This document shows, in pieces, positions 1-9,477 of a stretch of DNA of 64,000 nt (its first letter is position 1; every line of letters starts with the position of its first letter). The notes beneath the pieces were generated by a model. It did not search any database. It saw only the letters and a list, made by a program, of their open reading frames with translations, and was not told where the DNA came from. Position numbers and translations under genes: made by a program. The stretch is taken from NCBI RefSeq assembly GCF_004137345.1, contig NZ_SDWV01000006.1, positions 124,001 through 188,000 of the forward strand, written 5' to 3'. This DNA is from Nocardioides zhouii (GTDB lineage: Bacteria; Actinomycetota; Actinomycetes; Propionibacteriales; Nocardioidaceae).

Positions 1-489
1 GCCCTTGCCCTTGTAGGGCTCAGGCTTGCGCAGCTTGCGGATCTTGGCCGCGACCTCACCGACGAGCTGCTTGTCGATGCCGACGACGCCGAGCTTGGTC
101 GGGCCTTCGGTGGTGAAGGTGATGCCCTCGGGCGCGTCGAAGATGATGGGGTGGGAGTAGCCGAGCTGGAACTCGAGCTGCGTGGGGCCCTTGGGCAGTA
201 CGCGGTAACCCACGCCCACGATCTCGAGCTTCTTCTCGTAGCCCTCGGTGACACCCACGACCATGTTGTTGATCAGGGTGCGGGTGAGGCCGTGGAGCGA
301 GCGACTGTTGCGCTCGTCATCGGGGCGGTTGACCGAGAGGACACCGTCCTCGGCCTTCTCCACGACGATGGGAGAGGCCACAGTGTGGCTCAGGGTGCCC
401 TTGGGGCCCTTGACGGTGACCGTTGCCGAGTCGATGGCTACATCGACACCGGACGGGACCGGGATGGGGAGCCTGCCAATACGCGACAT
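1..489 (-). CDS. rplF: 50S ribosomal protein L6 (uL6), C-terminus cut by window edge
   Basis: Large-subunit protein that binds 23S rRNA near the sarcin-ricin loop and supports factor binding. The 163 residues seen run from [12 protein letters not shown] through the second L6 repeat, which ends [10 protein letters not shown] just before the window edge. About 15-20 residues are missing compared with the usual length near 180. It starts at an ATG 32 nt after the rpsH stop and is the last spc gene visible here. Identification is secure; only the end is unseen. Confidence 0.97.
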   Translation of the reverse strand, partial: MSRIGRLPIPVPSGVDVAIDSATVTVKGPKGTLSHTVASPIVVEKAEDGVLSVNRPDDERNSRSLHGLTRTLINNMVVGVTEGYEKKLEIVGVGYRVLPKGPTQLEFQLGYSHPIIFDAPEGITFTTEGPTKLGVVGIDKQLVGEVAAKIRKLRKPEPYKGKG

Positions 490-521
490 GCTTGTTTCTC
501 CTTCTGGTCTTGTAGTCCGGA

Positions 522-941
522 TTACCAGACGTAGGCGAGGACTTCGCCGCCCACGCCCTTCTGGTTCGCCTGGCGGTCGGTCAGCAGTCCCTGCGACGTC
601 GAGATGATCGCGACGCCGAGTCCACCGAGGACGCGGGGCAGGTTCGTGCTCTTGGCGTAGACACGCAGACCGGGCTTGCTGATGCGGCGCACGCCGGCGA
701 TCGAGCGCTCCCGGTTGCGGCCGTACTTGAGGGTGACGGTCAGCGTCTTGCCGACGGCGGGCTCGCCCTCGGCGTTGGCGTTGTCGGCCACGTCGTAGGA
801 GGTGATGTAGCCCTCCTGCTTGAGGATCTCCGCGAGGCCGGCCTTCATCTTGCTGTAAGGCATCGACACCACGTCGTGGTACGCCTGGTTGGCGTTGCGC
901 AGACGGGTGAGCATGTCTGCGATCGGGTCAGTCATCGTCAT
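522..941 (-). CDS. rpsH: 30S ribosomal protein S8 (uS8)
   Basis: Primary 16S rRNA binder of the small-subunit central domain; in E. coli S8 also represses the spc operon, though I see no copied target here. The 139-residue protein has the N-terminal signature [13 protein letters not shown] and the C-terminal rRNA-binding block around [13 protein letters not shown] second in-frame ATG lies two codons in. It follows rpsN after an 86-nt gap that contains a short stem-loop and precedes rplF. Confidence 0.98.
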   Translation of the reverse strand: MTMTDPIADMLTRLRNANQAYHDVVSMPYSKMKAGLAEILKQEGYITSYDVADNANAEGEPAVGKTLTVTLKYGRNRERSIAGVRRISKPGLRVYAKSTNLPRVLGGLGVAIISTSQGLLTDRQANQKGVGGEVLAYVW

Positions 942-967
942 GATGTGGTTCTTTCTCGTCGTGGTTT

Positions 968-988
968 CCCCCAGCTCGCAGCCGGGGG
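968..988. other. stem-loop in rpsN-rpsH gap
   Basis: CCCCC, one unpaired base, GCT, a 3-base loop, AGC, one unpaired base, then GGGGG. It lies 27 nt upstream of the rpsH start in an otherwise plain spacer. There is no T/U tract, so an intrinsic terminator inside an essential operon is unlikely. An mRNA processing or stability element is the likelier role (inference). Confidence 0.4.
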
Positions 989-1027
989 ACCTTCAACGTG
1001 TTGAGGTGGTGAGAGAGGAGACCGAGG

Positions 1028-1213
1028 TCACCAGGAGGACTTGGTGACGCCCGGCAGCTCGCCGCGGTGGGCCATCTCCCGCAGGCAGATCCGGCACAGG
1101 CCGAACTTGCGGTAGACGGCCTTCGGGCGGCCGCAGCGCTGGCAGCGGGTGTAGCCGCGGACAGCGAACTTCGGCTTGCGAGCGGCCTTGACCTTGAGCG
1201 CAGTCTTCGCCAT
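1028..1213 (-). CDS. rpsN: 30S ribosomal protein S14, zinc-binding short type (uS14)
   Basis: Small-subunit head protein of 61 residues, the short zinc form. The zinc ligands are Cys24, Cys27, Cys40 and Cys43 (CxxC-x12-CxxC). This is the usual housekeeping form in actinobacteria, which often keep a second zinc-free copy elsewhere for zinc starvation; none is in this window. It starts 1 nt after the rplE stop. Confidence 0.98.
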
Positions 1214-1214
1214 G

Positions 1215-1778
1215 TCAGTTCTCCTTGAACGGGAAGCCGAGCTGCTTGAGCAGCGCGCGCCCCTCGTCGTCGTTGGTGGCGGTGGTCACGATGGTGATGT
1301 CCATGCCGCGCGACCGGTCGATCTTGTCCTGGTTGATCTCGTGGAACATGACCTGCTCGGTGAGACCGAAGGTGTAGTTGCCACGCCCGTCGAACTGCTT
1401 GGGCGAGAGACCGCGGAAGTCGCGGATGCGGGGCAGGGCGAGCGAGAGCAGGCGGTCGAGGAACTCCCACATGCGGTCGCCGCGCAGCGTGACGTGTGTG
1501 CCGATCGGCATGCCCTCACGCAGCTTGAACTGCGCGATGGACTTGCGGGCCTTCGTCACGGCCGGCTTCTGGCCGGTGATCGCGGTGAGGTCCTTGATGG
1601 CGCCGTCGATCAGCTTGGAGTCGCGAGCAGCCTCGCCGACACCCATGTTGACCACGATCTTGGTCAGGCCAGGCACCTGCATGACGTTCGCGATGTCGAA
1701 CTCCGTGCGCAGCGCGGGGAGGATCTCCTCGCGGTAACGCGCCTTGAGCCGAGGAATCTCGTTCTGGGTCTCGGCCAT
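1215..1778 (-). CDS. rplE: 50S ribosomal protein L5 (uL5)
   Basis: 5S rRNA-binding protein of the central protuberance, 187 residues from the ATG at 1778 ([12 protein letters not shown]). The open frame runs further upstream to 1901, but that part only shadows rplX. Typical L5 blocks are seen: [22 protein letters not shown] and FRGL. The start is 1 nt downstream of the rplX stop, so the two are tightly coupled. Confidence 0.98.
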
Positions 1779-1779
1779 G

Positions 1780-2133
1780 TCAGATCTCCTTGCCGGTCTT
1801 GCGGGACACGCGGACCGAGCGGTTCGCCGCGTAGGTCGAGCCGTCGGGACGGCGCTTGGTGACCTCGTCGCGGCGGAAGCCGATGCGGGTGACGCCGTCA
1901 CCCTCGACCAGCATCACGTTGGAGACGTGAATCGGGGCCTCACGGGTGATGATGCCGCCGGTCGTGCCGGTCTGCTGGACGGACTTGGTGTGGCGCTTGA
2001 CGAGGTTGACTCCCTCGACGATCACGCGGTCCTCCTCGCGGAGCACCGTGATGACCTTGCCCTGGGCACCCTTGTCCTTGCCTGCGATCACCTTGACGGT
2101 GTCGCCCTTCTTGATGTTCATGTGCTTACCCAT
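1780..2133 (-). CDS. rplX: 50S ribosomal protein L24 (uL24)
   Basis: Assembly-initiator protein with an N-terminal KOW motif ([20 protein letters not shown], residues 8-27), 117 residues. I chose the ATG at 2133 because a GGAGG lies 9 nt upstream of it. The internal ATG at 2121 (MNIKKGD) matches the start of shorter homologues but lacks its own spaced Shine-Dalgarno. It follows rplN by 3 nt. Confidence 0.97.
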   Translation of the reverse strand: MGKHMNIKKGDTVKVIAGKDKGAQGKVITVLREEDRVIVEGVNLVKRHTKSVQQTGTTGGIITREAPIHVSNVMLVEGDGVTRIGFRRDEVTKRRPDGSTYAANRSVRVSRKTGKEI

Positions 2134-2136
2134 CTC

Positions 2137-2505
2137 TCACAACACCTCCGGGGCGAGCGAGATGATCTTCATGAAGCGCTTCTCGCGCAGCTCGCGGCCC
2201 ACGGGGCCGAAGATGCGCGTTCCGCGAGGCTCGCCGTCGTTCTTGAGAATGACGGCGGCGTTCTCGTCGAAGCGGATGTAGGAACCGTCGGCGCGGCGAC
2301 GCTCCTTGACGGTGCGTACGACCACGGCCTTGACGACGTCGCCCTTCTTGACGTTGCCACCGGGGATCGCGTCCTTGACGGTGGCGACGATGACGTCACC
2401 GATGCCGGCGTAGCGACGGCCAGAGCCACCGAGAACACGGATGCAGAGGATCTCCTTCGCACCGGTGTTGTCGGCGACCTTGAGTCGCGACTCCTGCTGG
2501 ATCAT
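2137..2505 (-). CDS. rplN: 50S ribosomal protein L14 (uL14)
   Basis: Highly conserved 122-residue protein at the subunit interface, near helix 95 and bridge B8. It starts [18 protein letters not shown] and contains the L14 signature around [15 protein letters not shown]. In many bacteria this is the first spc gene; here it follows rpsQ after a 121-nt spacer with a small hairpin, the only notable gap in the S10-spc string. Confidence 0.98.
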   Translation of the reverse strand: MIQQESRLKVADNTGAKEILCIRVLGGSGRRYAGIGDVIVATVKDAIPGGNVKKGDVVKAVVVRTVKERRRADGSYIRFDENAAVILKNDGEPRGTRIFGPVGRELREKRFMKIISLAPEVL

Positions 2506-2532
2506 TGGTTTCTCCTGGTTGTCGAGCTGGTT

Positions 2533-2555
2533 CTCACACCCTCACGGGGTGCGAG
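2533..2555. other. stem-loop between rpsQ and rplN
   Basis: CTC, one unpaired base, CACCC, a 5-base loop, GGGTG, one unpaired base, GAG. It sits in the 121-nt spacer at the classical S10/spc operon boundary. It could be an attenuator or RNA-processing site separating the two units. No promoter was identified with confidence in the spacer. Confidence 0.4.
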
Positions 2556-2626
2556 CCTGGCCGAACTGGTGGGGTTTCGTTGCGTGCGGGCCGGGTGGGA
2601 TGAGCGGGGCTCACCTCACCGGTGGC

Positions 2627-2911
2627 TCACTTCGCCTTTTCGAGGACCTCGATGAGGCGCCAGCGCTTGGTGGCCGACAGCGGACGGGTCTCCATGATGA
2701 GGACCCGGTCGCCGATGCCGCACTGGTTGGTCTCGTCGTGCGCCTTGAGGCGCGAGGTCTTGCGCAGCACCTTGCCGTAGAGGGCGTGCTTCACGCGGTC
2801 CTCGACAGCGACGACGATGGTCTTGTCCATCTTGTCGCTCACGACGAGGCCCTCGCGGGTCTTGCGCTGGTTGCGCTCGCCGGTGGTCTGGGTCGCAGTG
2901 TTCTCGGTCAT
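2627..2911 (-). CDS. rpsQ: 30S ribosomal protein S17 (uS17)
   Basis: Early-assembling 16S rRNA binder with an OB fold, 94 residues. The core begins [18 protein letters not shown] after a polar N-terminal extension of about 19 residues ([16 protein letters not shown]), common in actinobacterial S17. Its ATG overlaps the rpmC stop by 4 nt, implying translational coupling. Confidence 0.98.
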   Translation of the reverse strand: MTENTATQTTGERNQRKTREGLVVSDKMDKTIVVAVEDRVKHALYGKVLRKTSRLKAHDETNQCGIGDRVLIMETRPLSATKRWRLIEVLEKAK

Positions 2912-3150
2912 GCCTTCGCCTCTTCGTTGGTGCCCGGCGTCGTGCGGATGCCGAGCTCACGCTCGCGCAGCACGGTGTAGATCCGGGCGATGTCCTTCTT
3001 GACCACGCGCAGCCGGCCGTGGCTGTCCAGCTGGCCGGTGGCCGCCTGGAACCGGAGGTTGAACAGCTCCTCCTTGGCCTCGCGCAGCTTGGCCTCCAGG
3101 TCGGTGGCGTTGAGCTCGTCGAGCTCGTGGGCGATGAGCTTGGTAGCCAT
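2908..3150 (-). CDS. rpmC: 50S ribosomal protein L29 (uL29)
   Basis: Two-helix protein beside the peptide exit tunnel, near the SRP/trigger-factor docking site. It has 80 residues, longer than the usual 60-70 because of a tail ([14 protein letters not shown]). The core [20 protein letters not shown] is typical. Its start overlaps the rplP stop (TGATG) and its end overlaps rpsQ by 4 nt. Confidence 0.97.
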   Translation of the reverse strand: MATKLIAHELDELNATDLEAKLREAKEELFNLRFQAATGQLDSHGRLRVVKKDIARIYTVLRERELGIRTTPGTNEEAKA

Positions 3151-3569
3151 CAGAATTCACCGGCCTCTCGGGAGATGAACCGGCACTTCATCGGAAGCTT
3201 GTGCATCGCGCGGCGCATGGCCTCACGAGCAGTCACCTCGTCGACACCGGAGAGTTCGAACATGACGCGGCCGGGCTTGACGTTGGCCACCCACCACTCG
3301 GGGGAACCCTTACCGGAACCCATGCGGGTCTCGGCAGGCTTCTTGGTCAGCGGGCGGTCCGGGTAGATGTTGATCCAGACCTTTCCGCCACGCTTGATGT
3401 GACGGGTCATGGCGATACGGGCCGACTCGATCTGTCGGTTGGTCACGTAGTGACCCTCGATCGCCTGGATGCCGAAGTCACCGAACGCCAGGGTCGTACC
3501 GCCCTTGGCGGCACCACGACGCTTCGGGTGGTGCTGCTTGCGGTGCTTGACGCGACGGGGCATCAACAT
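3150..3569 (-). CDS. rplP: 50S ribosomal protein L16 (uL16)
   Basis: Late-assembly protein contacting the A-site tRNA elbow, 139 residues. The true N-terminus is [19 protein letters not shown] at 3569; upstream open frame to 3767 is a shadow of rpsC. The conserved block [20 protein letters not shown] is present. It starts 4 nt after the rpsC stop. Confidence 0.98.
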   Translation of the reverse strand: MLMPRRVKHRKQHHPKRRGAAKGGTTLAFGDFGIQAIEGHYVTNRQIESARIAMTRHIKRGGKVWINIYPDRPLTKKPAETRMGSGKGSPEWWVANVKPGRVMFELSGVDEVTAREAMRRAMHKLPMKCRFISREAGEF

Positions 3570-3573
3570 GAGG

Positions 3574-4395
3574 TCAGGCCTCCTGTCCGGTGCTCGGTGC
3601 GGCCTCGGCAGCCGGGGCGGCTGAGGTCTCAGCAGCGCCCTCGGTGCGAGGAGCGCGGTCGCCGCGGGTGCCACGGCTCGGGCGCTCGGCGCCACGGTTG
3701 GTGGTGGGACGACCGCCGCGACCGGGAGCACCGGCGCGGGCGGCCTGCTGGGCCTGGCGCTCGGCACGGGTGCCGGCGACCTCGCCCTTGTAGATCCAGA
3801 CCTTCACGCCGATGCGGCCGAAGGTGGTCTTGGCCTCGTAGAAGCCGTAGTCGATGTCGGCGCGGAGCGTGTGCAGGGGCACGCGGCCCTCGCGGTAGAA
3901 CTCCGTACGCGACATCTCGGCGCCGTTGAGACGACCCGAGCACTGGATCCGGATGCCCTTGGCACCCGAGCGCATCGAGGTCTGCATGGCCTTCTTCATC
4001 GCACGACGGAACTGCACGCGACCGGAGAGCTGCTCGGCAACTCCCTGGGCGACGAGCTGGGCGTCGATCTCGGGGTTCTTGACCTCGAGGATGTTGAGCT
4101 GGACCTGCTTGCCGGTGAGCTTCTCGAGCTCGCCGCGGATGCGGTCGGCCTCGGCGCCACGGCGACCGATGACGATGCCGGGACGCGCGGTGTGGATGTC
4201 CACCCGGACGCGGTCGCGGGTGCGCTCGATCTCGACCTTGGAGATGCCGGCCCGCTCCATGCCCTTGGAGAGCAGCTTGCGGATCGCGACGTCCTCGCCG
4301 ACGTACGCCTTGTAGAGCTTGTCGGCGTACCAGCGGCTCTTGTGGTCGGTGGAGATGCCGAGGCGGAACCCGTTCGGGTTGATCTTCTGACCCAT
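3574..4395 (-). CDS. rpsC: 30S ribosomal protein S3 (uS3)
   Basis: Small-subunit head protein at the mRNA entry tunnel, 273 residues from the ATG at 4395 ([15 protein letters not shown]). The KH domain includes [16 protein letters not shown]. After the conserved core, which ends near the KVWIYKGE block, there is a low-complexity tail of about 55 residues rich in Ala, Arg, Gly and Pro, a usual actinobacterial feature. The stop codon is 4 nt before the rplP start. Confidence 0.98.
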   Translation of the reverse strand: MGQKINPNGFRLGISTDHKSRWYADKLYKAYVGEDVAIRKLLSKGMERAGISKVEIERTRDRVRVDIHTARPGIVIGRRGAEADRIRGELEKLTGKQVQLNILEVKNPEIDAQLVAQGVAEQLSGRVQFRRAMKKAMQTSMRSGAKGIRIQCSGRLNGAEMSRTEFYREGRVPLHTLRADIDYGFYEAKTTFGRIGVKVWIYKGEVAGTRAERQAQQAARAGAPGRGGRPTTNRGAERPSRGTRGDRAPRTEGAAETSAAPAAEAAPSTGQEA

Positions 4396-4853
4396 CAGGC
4401 ACCCCTTCCGTTCGTGTGGGTGGGGCCGTTCTTGCCGTTCTTGGACGTCTTGGTGACGAACTCGGCCGGCTGCACCGCGAGGGTGATGTGGCTCGTGCGC
4501 TTGTTGATGCGGGTCGCCCGACCCTGGGCACGCGGACGCCAACGCTTCATCGTCGGGCCCTCGTCGACCATCGCGACGGTGACGAGCAGGTCGGCCCGGT
4601 TGAGGCCCTCCGTGGTCTCAGCGTTGGCGACGGCGCTCTCCAGCACCTTGTAGACGGTCTCGGAGGCTGCCTGCGGCGCGAACTGCAGCAGGGTCAGGGC
4701 CTCGTCGACCTGGAGGCCGCGGACCATGTTCACGACACGGCGGGCCTTCATCGGGGTGATCCGCACGTAACGCGCGCTGGCATAGGAGCCCGGCTGGTCG
4801 CCGAGCAACGTGCTGCGGCGCGCACTGGTGCGGCTGCGCTCGGTGGTGCTCAT
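4395..4853 (-). CDS. rplV: 50S ribosomal protein L22 (uL22)
   Basis: Exit-tunnel protein whose extended hairpin lines the constriction. It has 152 residues from the ATG at 4853. The core [20 protein letters not shown] begins near residue 26 after a Ser/Thr/Arg-rich extension, and a tail ([19 protein letters not shown]) follows the hairpin, so both ends exceed the roughly 110-residue E. coli form. The stop overlaps the rpsC ATG by one base; the start overlaps rpsS by 4 nt. Confidence 0.97.
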   Translation of the reverse strand: MSTTERSRTSARRSTLLGDQPGSYASARYVRITPMKARRVVNMVRGLQVDEALTLLQFAPQAASETVYKVLESAVANAETTEGLNRADLLVTVAMVDEGPTMKRWRPRAQGRATRINKRTSHITLAVQPAEFVTKTSKNGKNGPTHTNGRGA

Positions 4854-5131
4854 CGACGGCGTCCCTTCCGGTCTTCCTTGACGTGCCCGCGGTAGGTGCG
4901 GGTGGGGGCGAACTCCCCGAGCTTGTGGCCGACCATGGAGTCGGTCACGAAGACAGGGACGTGCTTGCGACCGTCGTGCACGGCGATGGTGTGACCGATC
5001 ATGTCGGGCACGATCATCGACCGGCGTGACCAGGTCTTGATGACGTTGTGGCTGCCCTTCTCGTTCTCGGCGTCCACCTTCTTCTGAAGGTGGTCGTCGA
5101 TGAAGGGGCCCTTCTTCAGGCTGCGAGGCAT
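4850..5131 (-). CDS. rpsS: 30S ribosomal protein S19 (uS19)
   Basis: Small-subunit head protein that forms inter-subunit bridges, 93 residues. [15 protein letters not shown] at the start and the S19 signature around [20 protein letters not shown] are diagnostic. It lies 5 nt downstream of rplB and overlaps rplV by 4 nt. Confidence 0.98.
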   Translation of the reverse strand: MPRSLKKGPFIDDHLQKKVDAENEKGSHNVIKTWSRRSMIVPDMIGHTIAVHDGRKHVPVFVTDSMVGHKLGEFAPTRTYRGHVKEDRKGRRR

Positions 5132-5136
5132 GTCGG

Positions 5137-5973
5137 TTACTTCCTACCCTTGCCGGACTTGCGACGACGGATGATCTGGGAGTCGCTGGCCTTGCGCTTG
5201 CGCGTACGGCCCTCGGGCTTGCCCCAGGGGGAGACGGGGTGGCGACCACCGGACGTCTTGCCCTCACCACCACCGTGCGGGTGGTCGACCGGGTTCATGA
5301 CGACACCACGGACGGTCGGGCGGACGCCCTTCCAGCGCATGCGGCCGGCCTTGCCCCAGTTGATGTTGGACTGCTCGGCGTTGCCGACCTCACCGATCGT
5401 CGCGCGGCAGCGCACGTCGACGAAGCGCATCTCGCCCGAAGGCATGCGGAGCGTCGCGCGGCTTCCCTCGCGGGCGACCAGCTGGGCCGAGTTGCCGGCC
5501 GAGCGGGCGATCTTGGCGCCGCCGCCCGGACGCAGCTCCACGCAGTGGATGGTCGAACCGACCGGGATGTTGCGCAGCGGGAGGTTGTTGCCGGGCTTGA
5601 TGTCGGCGTTGGGGCCGGACTCCACCGGGGTGCCCTGCTCGAGGCCCTTGGGGGCCACGATGTAGCGCTTCTCGCCGTCGGCGTAGTGCAGCAGCGCGAT
5701 GCGGGCGGTGCGGTTGGGGTCGTACTCGATGTGAGCGACCTTGGCCGGCACGCCGTCCTTGTCGTAGCGACGGAAGTCGATGATGCGGTAGGCGCGCTTG
5801 TGCCCGCCACCCTTGTGACGGGTGGTGATGCGGCCCTGGTTGTTGCGGCCACCGTTCTTGGGCAGCGGACGCGTCAGCGACTTCTCGGGCGTGGTCCGGG
5901 TGATCTCGACGAAGTCGGCCACGGACGAGCCACGACGGCCCGGGGTGGTCGGCTTGTACTTGCGGATTGCCAT
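5137..5973 (-). CDS. rplB: 50S ribosomal protein L2 (uL2)
   Basis: One of the most conserved large-subunit proteins, required for peptidyl transferase activity and subunit joining, 278 residues. The conserved loop [12 protein letters not shown] contains His231, equivalent to the functionally important His229 of E. coli. A basic tail ends the protein. It begins 25 nt downstream of rplW. Confidence 0.99.
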   Translation of the reverse strand: MAIRKYKPTTPGRRGSSVADFVEITRTTPEKSLTRPLPKNGGRNNQGRITTRHKGGGHKRAYRIIDFRRYDKDGVPAKVAHIEYDPNRTARIALLHYADGEKRYIVAPKGLEQGTPVESGPNADIKPGNNLPLRNIPVGSTIHCVELRPGGGAKIARSAGNSAQLVAREGSRATLRMPSGEMRFVDVRCRATIGEVGNAEQSNINWGKAGRMRWKGVRPTVRGVVMNPVDHPHGGGEGKTSGGRHPVSPWGKPEGRTRKRKASDSQIIRRRKSGKGRK

Positions 5974-5998
5974 AGTCAGTTCCTAGTCAGGAGCCCGG

Positions 5999-6304
5999 TC
6001 AGGAGACCGGACCTCCGAAGATGTCGATGCGGTGACCCTCGGCGAGGCTGACGATTGCGCGCTTGGTGTTCGGACGCTTGCCCAAGCCGTACTTGGTGCG
6101 ACGCGTCTTGCCCTGGCGGTTGATCGTGTTGACCGAGGTGACCTTGACGCCGAAGACCTTCTCGACCGCGATCTTGATCTCGGTCTTGTTGGCGTCCGGG
6201 TGGACGATGAAGGTGTACTTGTTGGCGTCGAGCAGGCCGTAGCTCTTCTCCGACACGACCGGGGCGATCAGGACGTCGCGGTGGTCCTTGTGCAGGGTGC
6301 TCAC
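5999..6304 (-). CDS. rplW: 50S ribosomal protein L23 (uL23)
   Basis: Exit-site protein that docks trigger factor and SRP, 101 residues. It starts [21 protein letters not shown] and carries the [17 protein letters not shown] block of the tunnel-facing loop. Its ATG overlaps the rplD stop by 4 nt. Confidence 0.98.
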   Translation of the reverse strand: MSTLHKDHRDVLIAPVVSEKSYGLLDANKYTFIVHPDANKTEIKIAVEKVFGVKVTSVNTINRQGKTRRTKYGLGKRPNTKRAIVSLAEGHRIDIFGGPVS

Positions 6305-7251
6305 TTGTCGTCCTCCTCGGTCTTGTCGGCGGCGGTTCCGCCACCGGCACGCGTGAAGCCAGCGGCCTCGGCGTCCTCAGCGCTCTTGAACCAGAACTCG
6401 GCCTCGGTCGCGGCGTACCACTGACCGTCGGGCTCGTGGTAGAGACCCGAGTCGGCGTTGCCCTTGACCTCGTAGCCCTTGGGAGCGTTGCCGCTCTTCA
6501 GCGGGGCCTTCGCGCCCTTGGGCAGCGCGGGGGCCTCGTCGGCGGACTCGTCGGCAGCCGGGACGTCGGCGAACGCCTTGACCTCGGCCTTGGCCGCAGT
6601 CGTGGTGTCGGCCTTGGCAGCCGTCTTCGTCTCGGCCTTGGCCGGAGCAGCGGTGGACGCGCCGCTCACGAAGACGTCGTAGGCGCCCTGGGTGAACACC
6701 ACGTCGTCGGCGTTGAGCACGTCGTAGGTGTTGAGCTGGTCGACGGCGACGATGTGGACCTCGGGCGCGTTGCGCAGCGAGAGCCAGGTGACCGCGTCGG
6801 AGCGCTCAAGCACCACGAGGTAGCCCACGCGGTCGGTCAGCGTGATCAGCGAGGCCAGCGCGTTCTTGGTGGAGGGCTTGTCGCCCGTCACCAGCGCGTC
6901 GACCACGTGGACACGACCGTTGCGGGCCCGGTCGGAGAGGGCACCGCGCAGGGCGGCGGCCTTCATCTTCTTGGGGGTGCGCTGGTCGTAGCTGCGCGGC
7001 TGCGGGCCGTGGACGACGCCACCGCCGGCGAACTGCGGAGCGCGGGTCGAGCCCTGACGGGCGCGGCCGGTGCCCTTCTGCTTGTAGGGCTTGCGGCCAC
7101 CACCGCGCACGTCGGCGCGGGTCTTGGTGGCGTGCGTGCCCTGACGCGCGGCAGCCTGCTGCGCGACGACGACCTGGTGGATCAGGGGAATGTTGACCTC
7201 GACGTCGAAGATCTCGGCGGGGAGGTCGACCTTGATGGTCTTGACAGCCAT
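6301..7251 (-). CDS. rplD: 50S ribosomal protein L4 (uL4) with long C-terminal extension
   Basis: Exit-tunnel protein; in gamma-proteobacteria it also represses the S10 operon. Residues 1-197 are a normal L4 with the tunnel loop [19 protein letters not shown]. It then continues to 316 residues, against the usual 200-220: an Ala/Lys/Thr linker (about 198-256), a compact aromatic segment at 258-301 ([30 protein letters not shown]) and an acidic tail TEEDDK. Codon use and frame continue smoothly, so this is a true extension, not a frameshift. The segment resembles small C-terminal modules I recall from other actinobacterial proteins, but I cannot name its family with certainty. Confidence 0.97.
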   Translation of the reverse strand: MAVKTIKVDLPAEIFDVEVNIPLIHQVVVAQQAAARQGTHATKTRADVRGGGRKPYKQKGTGRARQGSTRAPQFAGGGVVHGPQPRSYDQRTPKKMKAAALRGALSDRARNGRVHVVDALVTGDKPSTKNALASLITLTDRVGYLVVLERSDAVTWLSLRNAPEVHIVAVDQLNTYDVLNADDVVFTQGAYDVFVSGASTAAPAKAETKTAAKADTTTAAKAEVKAFADVPAADESADEAPALPKGAKAPLKSGNAPKGYEVKGNADSGLYHEPDGQWYAATEAEFWFKSAEDAEAAGFTRAGGGTAADKTEEDDK

Positions 7252-7253
7252 GC

Positions 7254-7922
7254 TCAGGCCTCCTTCACGGTGCTCTTGGCGGCCGAGCGCAGGACCACGA
7301 GGCCACCGCGGGGGCCGGGGACGGCGCCCTTGAGGAGGATGAGGCCCTTCTCGGCGTCGACGGCGTGCACCGTCAGGTTCTGCGTGGTGACCGTGTCGCT
7401 ACCCATGCGGCCGGCCATCCGAGTGCCCTTGAACACGCGACCGGGGGTCGCGCAGGCGCCGATGGAACCGGGCTTGCGGTGGTTGCGGTGGGCACCGTGC
7501 GAGGCGGACACGCCGTGGAAGCCGTGACGCTTCATGACGCCAGCGAAGCCCTTGCCCTTGCTGGTGCCGGTGACGTCGATCTCCTCGCCAGCGGCGAAGG
7601 TGTCGACGCTGAGCTCCTGGCCCACGGTGTAGGCGGCGGCGTCAGCAGTGCGGATCTCGGCGACGTGGCGACGCGGGGTCACCCCGGCCTTGGTGAAGTG
7701 ACCGGCCTCGGGGGAGTTGACCTTGCGGGCCTCGATCTCGCCGTAGCCGACCTGGATGGCGTTGTAGCCGTCCACCTCGGGCTGGCGGACCTGGGTCACC
7801 ACGTTGGTGCTCGCGGAGATCACGGTCACGGGGACGACCTTGTTGTTCTCGTCCCAGAGCTGGGTCATGCCGAGCTTGGTGCCCAGCAGACCCTTCACGT
7901 TGCGTTCAAAAGTGTTCGACAT
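7254..7922 (-). CDS. rplC: 50S ribosomal protein L3 (uL3)
   Basis: Assembly-initiator protein reaching the peptidyl transferase centre, 222 residues. The core begins [17 protein letters not shown] and includes the conserved loop around [21 protein letters not shown]. It lies 8 nt downstream of rpsJ and 2 nt upstream of rplD. Confidence 0.98.
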   Translation of the reverse strand: MSNTFERNVKGLLGTKLGMTQLWDENNKVVPVTVISASTNVVTQVRQPEVDGYNAIQVGYGEIEARKVNSPEAGHFTKAGVTPRRHVAEIRTADAAAYTVGQELSVDTFAAGEEIDVTGTSKGKGFAGVMKRHGFHGVSASHGAHRNHRKPGSIGACATPGRVFKGTRMAGRMGSDTVTTQNLTVHAVDAEKGLILLKGAVPGPRGGLVVLRSAAKSTVKEA

Positions 7923-7930
7923 GTCGGCCC

Positions 7931-8239
7931 TCAGAGCTTGATCTCGATGTCGACACCGGCAGGCAGGTCGAGTCGCATCAGCGAGTCGACGGTCTTCGGC
8001 GTCGGGTCGATGATGTCGATGAGGCGCTTGTGGGTGCGCATCTCGAAGTGCTCGCGGGAGTCCTTGTACTTGTGGGGCGATCGGATGACGCAGTACACGT
8101 TCTTCTCGGTCGGCAGCGGCACAGGGCCGGCGACCTTCGCACCCGTACGGGTGACGGTGTCCACGATCTTCCGCGCCGAGGTGTCGATCACCTCGTGGTC
8201 ATAGGCCTTGAGCCTGATGCGGATCTTCTGTCCCGCCAT
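7931..8239 (-). CDS. rpsJ: 30S ribosomal protein S10 (uS10, NusE)
   Basis: First gene of the S10 operon. It is a small-subunit head protein and, as NusE, links NusG-bound RNA polymerase to ribosomes. The 102 residues start [19 protein letters not shown] at 8239, preceded by an AAGGA about 10 nt upstream. Open frame further upstream to 8581 lies in the leader and has no S10 homology. Confidence 0.98.
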   Translation of the reverse strand: MAGQKIRIRLKAYDHEVIDTSARKIVDTVTRTGAKVAGPVPLPTEKNVYCVIRSPHKYKDSREHFEMRTHKRLIDIIDPTPKTVDSLMRLDLPAGVDIEIKL

Positions 8240-8614
8240 AGGTCCCTGTCCTTCGATCTCGTACGCCTGGTCTGGTTTCGGCTCTTCGCCCCTGCTGGGC
8301 GAGTGCCGCCTGTCTCTCCTCCACCCTCCGACCCCCGCGGTCGGGCGTGTCGCGCCGGAAACTCGCGATACGCCCCGGTTTCGGGGAGTGGTACTGCTCT
8401 GGGTGGCACCCGACGGTTGTCGGATCTGGTCGGGTCTCCGATCAAGACATCTGATCCGGTGCGGCGCACGCAGACGACTGATTCGATCGAGGAGACGCGA
8501 TTCAGAAGTCAATGTGTGCCTGCCCTGGCGACCCGCCGGAGCAACCGGAACATCTTGACAGACTCGGTGTGCCCACGCCAAATCGGAATGGAGTGGAGCG
8601 CGAACGGGCGGCTG
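8240..8614 (-). promoter_or_regulatory. S10 operon leader and promoter region (375 nt, no gene)
   Basis: Non-coding on both strands by my reading. Small hairpins cluster in the part nearer rpsJ: CCCCG-GTTT-CGGGG (8373-8386), GGGT-GGC-ACCC (8401-8411) and CGAC-GGTT-GTCG (8411-8422). On the minus strand a TTGACT (8507-8512) is the best -35-like hexamer, but the nearest TCGAAT is 20 nt away, so the promoter is not settled. A long structured leader would suit feedback control of the operon, as known for E. coli S10; here that is inference only. Confidence 0.5.
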
Positions 8615-9424
8615 TCAGGTGCCCGAGGGCCCTGTCGCGAACGCCACCAGCTCCCGTCCGATGCGGGTCACGGACCCGCTCACGGGGTTGACCAGCAGGT
8701 CCCATCCGTGGCCGGAGCGACCCGCCACGAATCGTACGTCGGCCGCCTCCGCGAGCGACTCGGCGGCCGCATAGATCTCCGGTCCGTCGCTCGGCGCCAT
8801 CACGACCAGTCCGTCGTCCGGGAGCGATCCGGCGAGCGACGCGAGCTCCACGCCCTCCCACGCCGGGGGTCCCGAGACGTCTGCCCACGCGTCGACGTCC
8901 GCGCCGGCGGCGACCGCCATCACGGTCAGCGAGCCGCCCATCGACGTGCCCAGCAGGACCACGCGCTCCGCGCCGTACTCCCCGCGTGCCAGGGCGACCG
9001 CCGCCGCCACCTCGTGGAGCGGGTCGGCGTCCTCCTCGGCGGTGCAGGTCGTCTCCCCGTAGCCGCACGGGCTGACCAGGAGCGAGGTGAGGCCGGCGTC
9101 GGAGGCCGCGGTCGCCCAGCGACCCCAGCCGCAGATGCCGCCGATCTGGGGCAGCAGGATCGCGACCCCGTCGTTCGTCTCCGGGCCGATCCGCGCGGCC
9201 TCGATCGCGTTGCCGCTGCCGCTGGTCAGCGTGACGGCCGCGAGTGGAGCGTCGTCGGGCATCGCGGACAGGCAGCGCCCGCGCAGCGCCGTCGTCGCGT
9301 CGGGCTTCGCGGACGTCGGCGGCGAGGCCGTGGGCTCGTCAGTCGTGCGCTCGGTGCCCGAGCAGCCTGTGGCGAGCAGGACCAGCACCGCAGCGACCAC
9401 TCCCCTGCTCCCCCCGGTGCCCAC
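8615..9424 (-). CDS. secreted lipoprotein with alpha/beta-hydrolase fold
   Basis: Predicted extracytoplasmic lipid-anchored hydrolase, 269 residues. The signal peptide ends in the lipobox LATGC with Cys21 as the lipidation site, followed by a Thr/Ser/Pro-rich linker. The nucleophile elbow GTSMGGS places the catalytic Ser at 161; His239 in RSGHGWD is the likely catalytic His. Substrate unknown. The GTG start at 9424 is supported by a -10-like TATTCT ending 6 nt upstream, implying a leaderless message. Divergent from the TPR gene. Confidence 0.75.
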   Translation of the reverse strand: MGTGGSRGVVAAVLVLLATGCSGTERTTDEPTASPPTSAKPDATTALRGRCLSAMPDDAPLAAVTLTSGSGNAIEAARIGPETNDGVAILLPQIGGICGWGRWATAASDAGLTSLLVSPCGYGETTCTAEEDADPLHEVAAAVALARGEYGAERVVLLGTSMGGSLTVMAVAAGADVDAWADVSGPPAWEGVELASLAGSLPDDGLVVMAPSDGPEIYAAAESLAEAADVRFVAGRSGHGWDLLVNPVSGSVTRIGRELVAFATGPSGT

Positions 9425-9430
9425 GGCTCG

Positions 9431-9436
9431 AGAATA
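9431..9436 (-). promoter_or_regulatory. -10 hexamer TATTCT for the lipoprotein gene
   Basis: TATTCT ends exactly 6 nt before the GTG at 9424, so transcription would begin at or next to the start codon. No convincing -35 and no Shine-Dalgarno is present. One of 13 such arrangements in the window. Confidence 0.5.
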
Positions 9437-9464
9437 GGGACGTGGTCCGGCTGGGTCGAGGTCC

Positions 9465-9470
9465 TAGCCT
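9465..9470 (+). promoter_or_regulatory. -10 hexamer TAGCCT for the TPR gene
   Basis: TAGCCT, then 7 nt, then the ATG at 9478. It faces away from the divergent hexamer at 9431-9436, so both promoters of this divergent pair fit in 53 bp. Confidence 0.5.
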
Positions 9471-9477
9471 GCGGCCC

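Noticed and set aside
8555..8583. TTGACA-N17-CCAAAT on the plus strand
   Set aside because: The -10 match is poor and no plus-strand gene follows for nearly 900 nt; the next genes face the other way.
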